A DNA stretch of 6,092 bases, taken from positions 1 through 6,092 of the forward strand of contig JAFDWI010000044.1 in assembly GCA_018268545.1 (NCBI GenBank), given 5' to 3'. The DNA comes from Actinomycetota bacterium (lineage in GTDB: Bacteria > Actinomycetota > Acidimicrobiia > Acidimicrobiales > Iamiaceae). The notes beneath the pieces are model-generated. The model saw only the letters and a list, made by a program, of their open reading frames with translations, had not been told where the DNA came from and searched no databases. This document shows positions 1 through 4,930 of the stretch, in pieces. How positions within the stretch are numbered: the first letter of the stretch is position 1; every line of letters starts with the position of its first letter. The position numbers were made by a program, and so were the translations under genes.

Positions 1-1
1 G

Positions 2-178
2 ATGATTTACCTCTATGGTGGGGGCGGCGACCATCTGCGGAATGCGCTTCGTAACGAACCGCGAGATCAGCGATCTGCACAGTCTGCGCTGTACGCCGCC
101 CTACTTCTCCTCCGGGTCCCTGGCCCCTGGGTGAGGCCGGTGGTCACCCGCATACGTGCCAAGAAACAACTCAGGTAG
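2..178 (+). CDS. C-terminal end of an unidentified protein (5' end outside the window)
   Basis: An open plus-strand frame runs from the left edge of the window to a TAG at 176-178, giving about 58 residues. The first full codon is ATG at 2-4, but this is probably internal, because the frame is open to the edge. The tail contains LLLLRVPGPW followed by a basic end (RIRAKKQLR), a pattern seen at the C-terminus of membrane-associated sugar-transfer enzymes, though that is too little to assign a family. The stop lies 3 bp before the ATG of the next glycosyltransferase gene, in the same strand and frame, so the two probably share an operon. I do not recognise the protein. It could also be a chance open frame, but the tight spacing argues for a real gene end. 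Confidence 0.5.
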   Translation: MIYLYGGGGDHLRNALRNEPRDQRSAQSALYAALLLLRVPGPWVRPVVTRIRAKKQLR

Positions 179-181
179 CCG

Positions 182-1438
182 ATGTTGTCGAGCCATGATT
201 CCATCAGCTGTGCCCGCGGGGGTAGGCGTTCGGGCACCGACGGCGAGGTGACGCGACGCCTTGTATTAGCTCCGAGCGCGTACGCACCATCCCTGGGCGG
301 CGTCGAGGAGTTGACAGCCAAACTGGCCCGAACCCTCTCGTCTGACGGCCACCCGGTCCTCGTTTCGACGATGCGTTGGCCAAAGTCACTACCTCAATAC
401 GAACGTGTCGAGGGGGTCGACGTATCGCGCCGGGTCTTCCGAACGGCCGATACGCCAGGTGTGCGTGGTCTGCTTGCACGTTGTGCCGCGCTAGTTCTCA
501 CACGCCAGCTCATCGCCGAATACCGGCGTTTCGCCCCCGAGATAATCCACATCCAATGCGTCAGCCACGCAGCCGCCTACCGGGCGCGGGCGGCTCGCGC
601 GCTGGGCATCCCACTCGTCGTCACCCTGCAAGGTGAGCTCACGATGGACGCGTCAGACGTGTTCGGCCGGAGTCCACATCTGCGGTCATGCCTTCGCGAC
701 CTGCTCAAGAACGCCGACGCGGTCACCGCATGCTCGGCAGCGACATTGCACGAAGCCGAAGGATGGTTTGGTCGGTCACTCGGCGACCGCGGCCACGTCA
801 TCTACAACGGTGTCGACGTCGAGGAATTCCGTGACGCTGCGCCGATGGACCATCCACGCCCGTACGTGTTCGCGCTCGGCCGACATGTTCGCCAGAAGGG
901 CTTCGACGTGCTGATCGATGCCTTCGCGTCATTGGCCGCAAGCCGCGCCGGCGACCTCGACCTGGTGATCGCTGGCGACGGCGCCGAGACCGAGTCGCTT
1001 CGCAGCCAGGTAGCGCGCCTCGGCCTTTCGGAACGCGTGCACCTGGTCGGGCGCACCGACAGGGCCACCACGACACGCTGGTTCGCCGGCGCGGCCGTGT
1101 TCGTGTTGCCCTCACGCCACGAACCGTTCGGGATCGTGAACGTCGAAGCGATGGCAGCAGGCACACCGGTGATCGCCACGGCTGTGGGCGGCGTACCCGA
1201 GTTCGTGCACGACGGCGAGAACGGAATTGTCATCCCACCCGAAGACGCCGGCGCGATGGCACATGCGATCACACGCGTGCTCGACGACACCGCGTTGCGG
1301 GACCGTCTCGTCGCGAACGCCAAACTCACCGCCGAGCAGTTCCGGTGGCAGAACATCGCTGCGCAATACGAGCAGATCTACGATTCGGTCCGCCACCACC
1401 CCGGAAGGCCGGCCCCGACGGGTGCAGCAACACCATGA
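182..1438 (+). CDS. Glycosyltransferase family 4 (GT-B fold), complete
   Basis: A retaining GT-B sugar transferase that should move a hexose or similar sugar from a nucleotide-sugar donor to a glycan acceptor at the cytoplasmic membrane face. The 418 residues show the standard order. The N-terminal acceptor domain opens with LVLAPSAYAPSLGGVEEL, followed by IIHIQ near residue 123, TLQGE near 150 and IYNGVD at 207-212. The C-terminal donor domain has GRHVRQKGFD with Lys239 and the family EX7E motif, with Glu314 and Glu322 in HEPFGIVNVEAMAAGTPV. Length is normal for the family. The start is uncertain: ATG 182 lies 3 bp after the previous stop with a weak AGG 6 bp upstream, while GTG 248 would give a 396-residue protein beginning MTRRLVLAP, nearer to the usual family N-terminus. 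The stop overlaps the next start as ATGA. The first part of the gene has lower third-position GC than the rest and contains a TTA codon at 266-268. Donor and acceptor are unknown. Confidence 0.93.
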   Translation: MLSSHDSISCARGGRRSGTDGEVTRRLVLAPSAYAPSLGGVEELTAKLARTLSSDGHPVLVSTMRWPKSLPQYERVEGVDVSRRVFRTADTPGVRGLLARCAALVLTRQLIAEYRRFAPEIIHIQCVSHAAAYRARAARALGIPLVVTLQGELTMDASDVFGRSPHLRSCLRDLLKNADAVTACSAATLHEAEGWFGRSLGDRGHVIYNGVDVEEFRDAAPMDHPRPYVFALGRHVRQKGFDVLIDAFASLAASRAGDLDLVIAGDGAETESLRSQVARLGLSERVHLVGRTDRATTTRWFAGAAVFVLPSRHEPFGIVNVEAMAAGTPVIATAVGGVPEFVHDGENGIVIPPEDAGAMAHAITRVLDDTALRDRLVANAKLTAEQFRWQNIAAQYEQIYDSVRHHPGRPAPTGAATP

Positions 1439-2526
1439 CCGAGCGGCCCGAATCATCGCATGATCGCCCCCTTCGCATTGCGATGAGCTCGTACTACCTG
1501 CCTTCGGAGTCGAAGATCGGCGCCGGCTACCAGGCCCACGGGCTCGCCCAGGCCATGAGCCGAGCCGGGCACGACGTCACCATGTTCAGCCCGTGTGCCA
1601 AACCCGATGACGCCATCTACCACCACGTCAAAGTCAAGGTCGACAAGCCGCTCGCCACGTTCCGCTGGGCGTTCGCACTACGGCGCATCGACCTGTCGGA
1701 CTTCGACGTGTTCCACGCCGCAGGCGACGACTACTGGATGATGGGCAAGGCGCGCCCACCGCACGTGCGAACCATGCACGGCTCGTGTTTCGCCGAGGCC
1801 CTGCACATCCACGGGGCCGTCGGCCGGGTGCGAATGTTCATGCTCGGACTCGCCGAAGTGCTCGCAACATTCGTCGCAGACCGAACCGTGCTCGTGTCCG
1901 CGAACACCAAGCGGTGGTACCCGTGGGTGAAGACGATCATCCCGAACGGCGTCGACACGCAGCTCTTCCGACCCGCCGACGACGACTCACGCGCTTGCGA
2001 CCCGACCATCCTGTTCGTCGGCACCTACGAGAACCGCAAACGCGGCAAACTCCTCATGGAGATCTTCGAACGAGAGATCCGCCCGTCGATCCCCGACGCG
2101 AAGCTCTGGATGGTGTGCTCCGATGCACCGGAAGCACCCGGTGTCGAAGTACTCGGCCGCCTGAACGACGACGAACTTGCCGATCGCTACCGGCGCGCCT
2201 GGGTGTTCTGTCTGCCCAGCACCTACGAGGGATTCGGTGTTCCCTACATCGAAGCCATGGCATCGGGCACCGCAGTCGTTGCGACGCCAAACGTAGGTGC
2301 CCGCGAAGTGCTCGGAGATGGCAAGTACGGAGTGATCTGCGCCGCCGACGACCTCGGACCCACGTTGCTTCGGCTACTCCGCGACTCCGACGAGCGAGTC
2401 GACATCGCTGCCCGGGGCCTTGCGCAGTCTCGCGTGTACAGCTGGGAGTCTGTCGTGGCTTCCTACGAAGAGATCTACACCAACCTCGTCGCAACGCGCC
2501 GCTCGTCAGCCCCCCGAACCCGCTGA
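1435..2526 (+). CDS. Glycosyltransferase family 4 (GT-B fold), second of a coupled pair
   Basis: A second GT-B enzyme, 363 residues from ATG 1435. This start was chosen because its ATGA overlaps the previous stop codon and because the recognisable domain begins just after it (LRIAMSSYYLPSESKIGAGYQ). The frame is open farther upstream, but that would overlap the preceding gene by about 90 bp. The N-terminal domain includes FDVFHAAGDDYW and the interdomain IIPNGVD, with Asn171 to Asp174. The donor domain has LFVGTYENRKRGK, with Arg201, Lys202 and Lys205 as candidate phosphate-binding residues, and EX7E as Glu265 and Glu273 in YEGFGVPYIEAMASGTAVV. The family is known to transfer sugars from NDP donors with retention of configuration. 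The 4-bp overlap with the neighbour implies coupled translation and probably consecutive steps on the same glycan. It ends 3 bp from the oppositely oriented GT2 gene. The specific sugar cannot be inferred. Confidence 0.94.
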   Translation: MTERPESSHDRPLRIAMSSYYLPSESKIGAGYQAHGLAQAMSRAGHDVTMFSPCAKPDDAIYHHVKVKVDKPLATFRWAFALRRIDLSDFDVFHAAGDDYWMMGKARPPHVRTMHGSCFAEALHIHGAVGRVRMFMLGLAEVLATFVADRTVLVSANTKRWYPWVKTIIPNGVDTQLFRPADDDSRACDPTILFVGTYENRKRGKLLMEIFEREIRPSIPDAKLWMVCSDAPEAPGVEVLGRLNDDELADRYRRAWVFCLPSTYEGFGVPYIEAMASGTAVVATPNVGAREVLGDGKYGVICAADDLGPTLLRLLRDSDERVDIAARGLAQSRVYSWESVVASYEEIYTNLVATRRSSAPRTR

Positions 2527-2527
2527 C
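2505..2527. terminator. Inverted repeat at a convergent gene junction, possible bidirectional terminator
   Basis: GTCAGC at 2505-2510 and GCTGAC at 2522-2527 are perfect 6-bp inverted arms around an 11-base C-rich loop. The repeat covers the stop codon of the plus-strand glycosyltransferase gene and starts 3 bp beyond the stop of the minus-strand GT2 gene, exactly where transcription from both sides should end. Neither side has a T-tract, so it is not a canonical intrinsic terminator. A chance repeat is possible. Confidence 0.3.
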
Positions 2528-2529
2528 CC

Positions 2530-3450
2530 TTACTTGCAGCCAGCCGTTCGACGGTACCGGATTCCGACGTAGAGGCCGCGAGCAAGGCCTGCAGCCGACG
2601 CGCCAAACCGGAGCACCGCGCCACCGATCTGGTGAACCGCGCTTCCACCACTCTCTGCGAGGGTATGGACCACCATGCCCCTCACATAGCTCGACCCTGG
2701 CCCGTACACAGCGCACAACACGAGAACACGGTTCCGGGCGCCACGAGCCTGGTATCGAACGCCAAAGCGCCGGCCCGTGTGCTGGGGCGCCCCGATGTGG
2801 AGAACGCCCGCTCGAGGCGCGAACACCAGCCGCCAACCCCACTGGCGAAGCCGCAATGACAGCAGGAGGTCTTCGCCGAGCGCCTCGATACCTGAGGGCC
2901 ATTGCGGAACGCCACCGATCTGATCAAGCGCCTCTCTCGATACCGACATGTTGCACCCGATCATGTGGTCGACGTCGACCACCCCACCCGTGTCGGCAGC
3001 GAAGTTCGCCGTCATCCGCCCATCGGGATACAGCCGGCCTACCTCGTCGGCACCCCGGGAGGTTTCACCCGCGACATCGTTTCGTGCCTGGCCGACGACG
3101 CCCCCGATTCCCGGACCGTAGGCTTCGACAAGATTTCGGGACCAACCTGGGTCGGCGAACGCGTCGTCATCGATGAACGCGATGATGTCGCCGCTCGACG
3201 CTTCGGCGCCGATCTTGCGCGAGAGAGGGAGCGTTCCGATGCCTGCGTCATTTCGGATATAGCGAACTTCAGGAAAGCGGTCACAAACATCTTTCGTGGA
3301 CGAGGTCGGCGACGCGTCGACGACGATCGTCTCCCAAACCGGCTCCAACTGTGCCCGCAAGTGTTCCAGGCAGCGCTCGAGGGCGTCGGGACGCTCGTAG
3401 GTGGCAATGACCACCGAGACCCGAGGGGCTGTATTCGAAGCCTCGGTCAC
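2530..3450 (-). CDS. Glycosyltransferase family 2 (GT-A fold), complete
   Basis: A 306-residue GT-A sugar transferase, normally inverting and metal-dependent, acting on an NDP-sugar at the cytoplasmic membrane face. The N-terminus carries the classic SVVIATYERPDALERCL (residues 12-28) and VVDAS with Asp45. The metal- and donor-binding FIDDDAF has Asp94-Asp96. The likely catalytic region is GEDLLLSLRLRQWGWRL, with Glu193 and Asp194, followed by FAPRAGVLH (about 210-218). The last 65 residues (about 241-306) hold two moderately hydrophobic stretches that may bind the membrane. This layout resembles rhamnosyltransferase-like and galactofuranosyltransferase-like GT2 enzymes, but the donor is unknown. 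It starts with GTG at 3450-3448, preceded by GAGG 4 bases upstream. This GTG overlaps the stop of an upstream minus-strand frame as GTGA, which hints at translational coupling. The 3' end is 3 bp from the convergent GT4 gene. Confidence 0.94.
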   Translation of the reverse strand: MTEASNTAPRVSVVIATYERPDALERCLEHLRAQLEPVWETIVVDASPTSSTKDVCDRFPEVRYIRNDAGIGTLPLSRKIGAEASSGDIIAFIDDDAFADPGWSRNLVEAYGPGIGGVVGQARNDVAGETSRGADEVGRLYPDGRMTANFAADTGGVVDVDHMIGCNMSVSREALDQIGGVPQWPSGIEALGEDLLLSLRLRQWGWRLVFAPRAGVLHIGAPQHTGRRFGVRYQARGARNRVLVLCAVYGPGSSYVRGMVVHTLAESGGSAVHQIGGAVLRFGASAAGLARGLYVGIRYRRTAGCK

Positions 3451-3815
3451 GCCGCCTCGGATCTCACAAACAGGCCGTCGAGTTGGATCACTTCATGACT
3501 CACCGGGTCGGTGTGGCCGTGCGCGGCCGACGCGACGAGCAATTCGAGCCCGGCGGGCAGCGGTTGACCCGTCACTCCCTCGTGCGTCATCCCCTGGAAC
3601 GCTACCAGTCTCGTCCATGCTGGACACCGCCCACCTCCGTGGTCCGCTGCGCCGACGAAGGGATAGGCGCTACCGTCCGCGCGAGGCTCACGGTGGCCAA
3701 CTCGCACGCCCACCCGGGGCACACCCGTGGCAAGCAACAACCGATCCGCGATGCTCGCATACGTGTCGTGGACCGTCTCGACTACACCTGTGAAGCGTTG
3801 CGCGCCGCACGACAC
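3447..3815 (-). CDS. Possible small hypothetical protein, or remnant of one, upstream of the GT2 gene
   Basis: A minus-strand frame ends with TGA at 3449-3447, overlapping the GTG start of the GT2 gene as GTGA, the usual sign of coupled genes. From GTG 3815 it would encode about 122 residues. A TTG at 3941, preceded by a run of five G, would extend it to about 164, but the added part is rich in Arg and Gly and looks non-coding. The better part includes FTGVVETVHDTYASIADRLL and, near the end, LPAGLELLVASAAHGH and HEVIQLDGLFV. A rough hand count places the AT-richest codon position in the middle of this frame, with a purine excess at its first position; both fit coding on this strand better than on the plus strand. 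I recognise no family. A frame-disrupted or invented reading frame remains possible. Confidence 0.33.
   Translation of the reverse strand: MSCGAQRFTGVVETVHDTYASIADRLLLATGVPRVGVRVGHREPRADGSAYPFVGAADHGGGRCPAWTRLVAFQGMTHEGVTGQPLPAGLELLVASAAHGHTDPVSHEVIQLDGLFVRSEAA
3455..3458 (-). promoter_or_regulatory. Ribosome-binding site of the GT2 gene
   Basis: On the minus strand GAGG lies four bases (CGGC) before the GTG start at 3450. It supports this non-ATG start; the frame has no other usable start upstream before the next stop. Confidence 0.45.
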
Positions 3816-3931
3816 GACCCTGGTCCGCGCCTCCGAGTTGACAGTACCCCGGCCGCCACGAGCAGCCCACCGCCCTCGTCGCGAGATACGCTTCTGTTCG
3901 TGCGAGATCGGCCAGTCGACCGTATCTTCGC

Positions 3932-3973
3932 ATGAGTTCAACCATCGCCCCCGTCGATCGGCCGGTCGAGTGA
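3932..3973 (+). other. Mini-ORF overlapping the acyltransferase start (GTGA)
   Basis: ATG at 3932 opens a 13-codon frame (MSSTIAPVDRPVE) whose TGA at 3971-3973 overlaps the presumed GTG start of the acyltransferase. Such an arrangement could couple initiation at the downstream GTG, which lacks a visible Shine-Dalgarno sequence. The same frame is open back to 3842 without an earlier ATG or GTG, so this could also be the tail of a broken upstream gene. No ribosome-binding site is seen before the ATG. Confidence 0.2.
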
Positions 3974-4530
3974 GCGGACTGCCGACCACGACCCAGGCCC
4001 GCAACTCGCTGCGCGGCAAGGCCATGCACGTACGTGGCGTCCTCGCGTCGACACGCCCAGAGGTCCGAGTCGGGCGCAACGTGCGCGTCGGGCGTGGTGT
4101 CCGGTGGCGGCTCGAACCTGGCGCGACCGTCATCATCGGGAACGCCTGCGAGATCGACGACGGCGTGACGATCGCAGCAGCTCGTGGAGCGGTATTGCGG
4201 CTCGGCGACGGCGCCTTCATCGGGCACCACACGACGATCGCAGCACGCGAATCAATCGACATCGGACCCGGCACGTTCTGCGCCGAACTCGTTTCGATCC
4301 GCGACCACGACCACGACCCTGACCAACCGCCTTCGTCTGGGACCAACCGGGTCACCCCGGTGACCATCGGTCGAGACTGCTGGCTCGCGACGAAGGTCAC
4401 CGTCACCCGTGGCGTCACGATCGGCGACCGGACGGTCGTCGGCGCCAACGCCGTGGTGACCCACGACCTCCTCTCCGGTGTCATCGCCGTCGGCATCCCC
4501 GCGTCGGTCCTCAGACACGTAGACGACTAA
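3970..4530 (+). CDS. Left-handed beta-helix (hexapeptide-repeat) acyltransferase, WbbJ/WcaF-like
   Basis: About 186 residues from GTG 3970, of the sugar O-acyltransferase type that commonly moves an acetyl group from acetyl-CoA to a glycan hydroxyl. Successive hexapeptide-type turns are visible: VRVGRNVRVGRGV, ATVIIGNACEIDDGVTI, LRLGDGAFIGHHTTI and ESIDIGPGTFC. A loop with IRDHDHDPD follows, where His113 or His115 is the candidate catalytic base. Then come PVTIGRDCWLATKVTV, GVTIGDRTVVGANAVV and the typical end IAVGIPASVLR. This is the trimeric LbH architecture. The start is a choice: the frame is open to 3727, but the upstream residues look non-coding, while the segment from ARNSLRGKAMHV resembles the short helix before the helix coils. 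ATG 4024 is a less likely alternative. The neighbours imply a role in modifying the cluster's glycan. Tandem GACCAC units at 4303-4317 encode the His-Asp loop. The acceptor sugar is unknown. Confidence 0.88.
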   Translation: MSGLPTTTQARNSLRGKAMHVRGVLASTRPEVRVGRNVRVGRGVRWRLEPGATVIIGNACEIDDGVTIAAARGAVLRLGDGAFIGHHTTIAARESIDIGPGTFCAELVSIRDHDHDPDQPPSSGTNRVTPVTIGRDCWLATKVTVTRGVTIGDRTVVGANAVVTHDLLSGVIAVGIPASVLRHVDD

Positions 4531-4534
4531 CCAC

Positions 4535-4548
4535 GGGCATTGATGCCC
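4535..4548. repeat. Short palindrome just after the acyltransferase stop
   Basis: GGGCAT at 4535-4540 and ATGCCC at 4543-4548 are perfect arms around two bases, forming in RNA a 5-bp stem with a four-base loop. It lies four bases after the acyltransferase TAA. No T-run follows, so it is at best a weak transcription end or RNA-stabilising hairpin; it could also be chance. Confidence 0.25.
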
Positions 4549-4588
4549 TGGCCCGACACCACGTGGAAAGGTCGATGCCGCACGGCGG

Positions 4589-4930
4589 GTGGCATACCGA
4601 CGTGCCCGCCACATCCCCGACCGTGCGTTCGTCATCGGATTCCTCCGAGGAGCCGACCCCGAAAAGGATGCGACAAGCTCCTTGTCGCCACGACCGACGC
4701 TCGTCACGCCAGGTGTCGGGTGCGCCGACGACGTCGTGGCACACCACGCGGGAGCGATCTGGGACCCGACACGCCACGCGCTCGCCGACGTGCTCGCACC
4801 GATGCGCGCCGACCCGAAACGCTACGCCGACAACGCGTTGGGGTTTGCCGAAACTTTCTCGCTCGAAGCGATGACACCGAAATTCGTCGACCTGTTCGAC
4901 TCGGTCGTCGAACGCAAAAATCACCGTTGA
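4589..4930 (+). pseudogene. C-terminal remnant of a family-4 glycosyltransferase
   Basis: The frame is open from 4544 to TGA 4928-4930, with GTG 4589 as its first plausible start (113 residues). The second half reads like the last third of a GT-B glycosyltransferase. RPTLVTPGVGCADDVVAHHAGAIW matches the segment that normally follows the EX7E motif (compare TPVIATAVGGVPEFVHDGENGIV in the gene at 182). It is followed by ALADVLAPMRADPKRYADNAL and FSLEAMTPKFVDLFDSV, the usual C-terminal helices. The EX7E glutamates, the phosphate-binding Lys/Arg region and the whole N-terminal domain are absent, and no neighbouring frame supplies them. It is therefore probably an inactive remnant left by deletion. 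The preceding portion (HIPDRAFVIGFLRGADPEK) may derive from the donor domain or from unrelated sequence. Its 3' end overlaps the minus-strand GT4 gene by 10 bp. A short functional protein cannot be excluded. Confidence 0.6.
4894..4913. terminator. Inverted repeat at the second convergent junction, possible terminator for the minus-strand GT4 gene
   Basis: GTTCGAC at 4894-4900 and GTCGAAC at 4907-4913 form a perfect 7-bp inverted repeat with a six-base loop. On the minus strand it begins eight bases after the glycosyltransferase stop (4923-4921). The T-run there (complement of A 4916-4920) precedes the hairpin instead of following it, so this is not a canonical intrinsic terminator. It lies inside the plus-strand remnant. 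Confidence 0.33.

Noticed and set aside
1345..1434. Longer version of the second glycosyltransferase starting 90 bp earlier.
   Set aside because: It would overlap the preceding gene deeply, and the added residues are a frame shadow of that gene's C-terminus; the ATGA overlap at 1435 is the natural start.
1785..3176. Long plus-strand open frame of 463 codons across the second GT4 gene and the GT2 gene.
   Set aside because: The product is dominated by Arg and Pro, lacks domains, and spans two oppositely oriented real genes; it is a typical high-GC shadow frame.
3838..3866. A perfect TTGACA hexamer at 3838-3843, suggesting a plus-strand promoter for the acyltransferase.
   Set aside because: No TATAAT-like or TANNNT element lies 16-18 bases downstream (that stretch is GC-rich), so the hexamer alone is not evidence of a promoter.
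3842..3900. A HEQP motif in a plus frame, recalling Alg13-like glycosyltransferase N-termini (GTHEQPFD).
   Set aside because: Only four residues match, no start codon precedes them, and the rest of the domain is absent.
3483..3935. A 150-codon plus-strand open frame opposite the possible minus-strand gene.
   Set aside because: It shares codon-middle positions with the minus frame but has a poor purine signal at its first position and an Arg/Pro-rich product with no motifs. It is better explained as a mirror of the minus-strand frame.
3727..3969. N-terminal extension of the acyltransferase from GTG 3727.
   Set aside because: The added 81 residues look like non-coding translation, would overlap the minus-strand frame, and exceed the usual length of this acyltransferase type.
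4303..4317. Tandem GACCAC units as a possible regulatory or recombination repeat.
   Set aside because: They encode the Asp-His-Asp-His loop of the acyltransferase and are explained by the protein.
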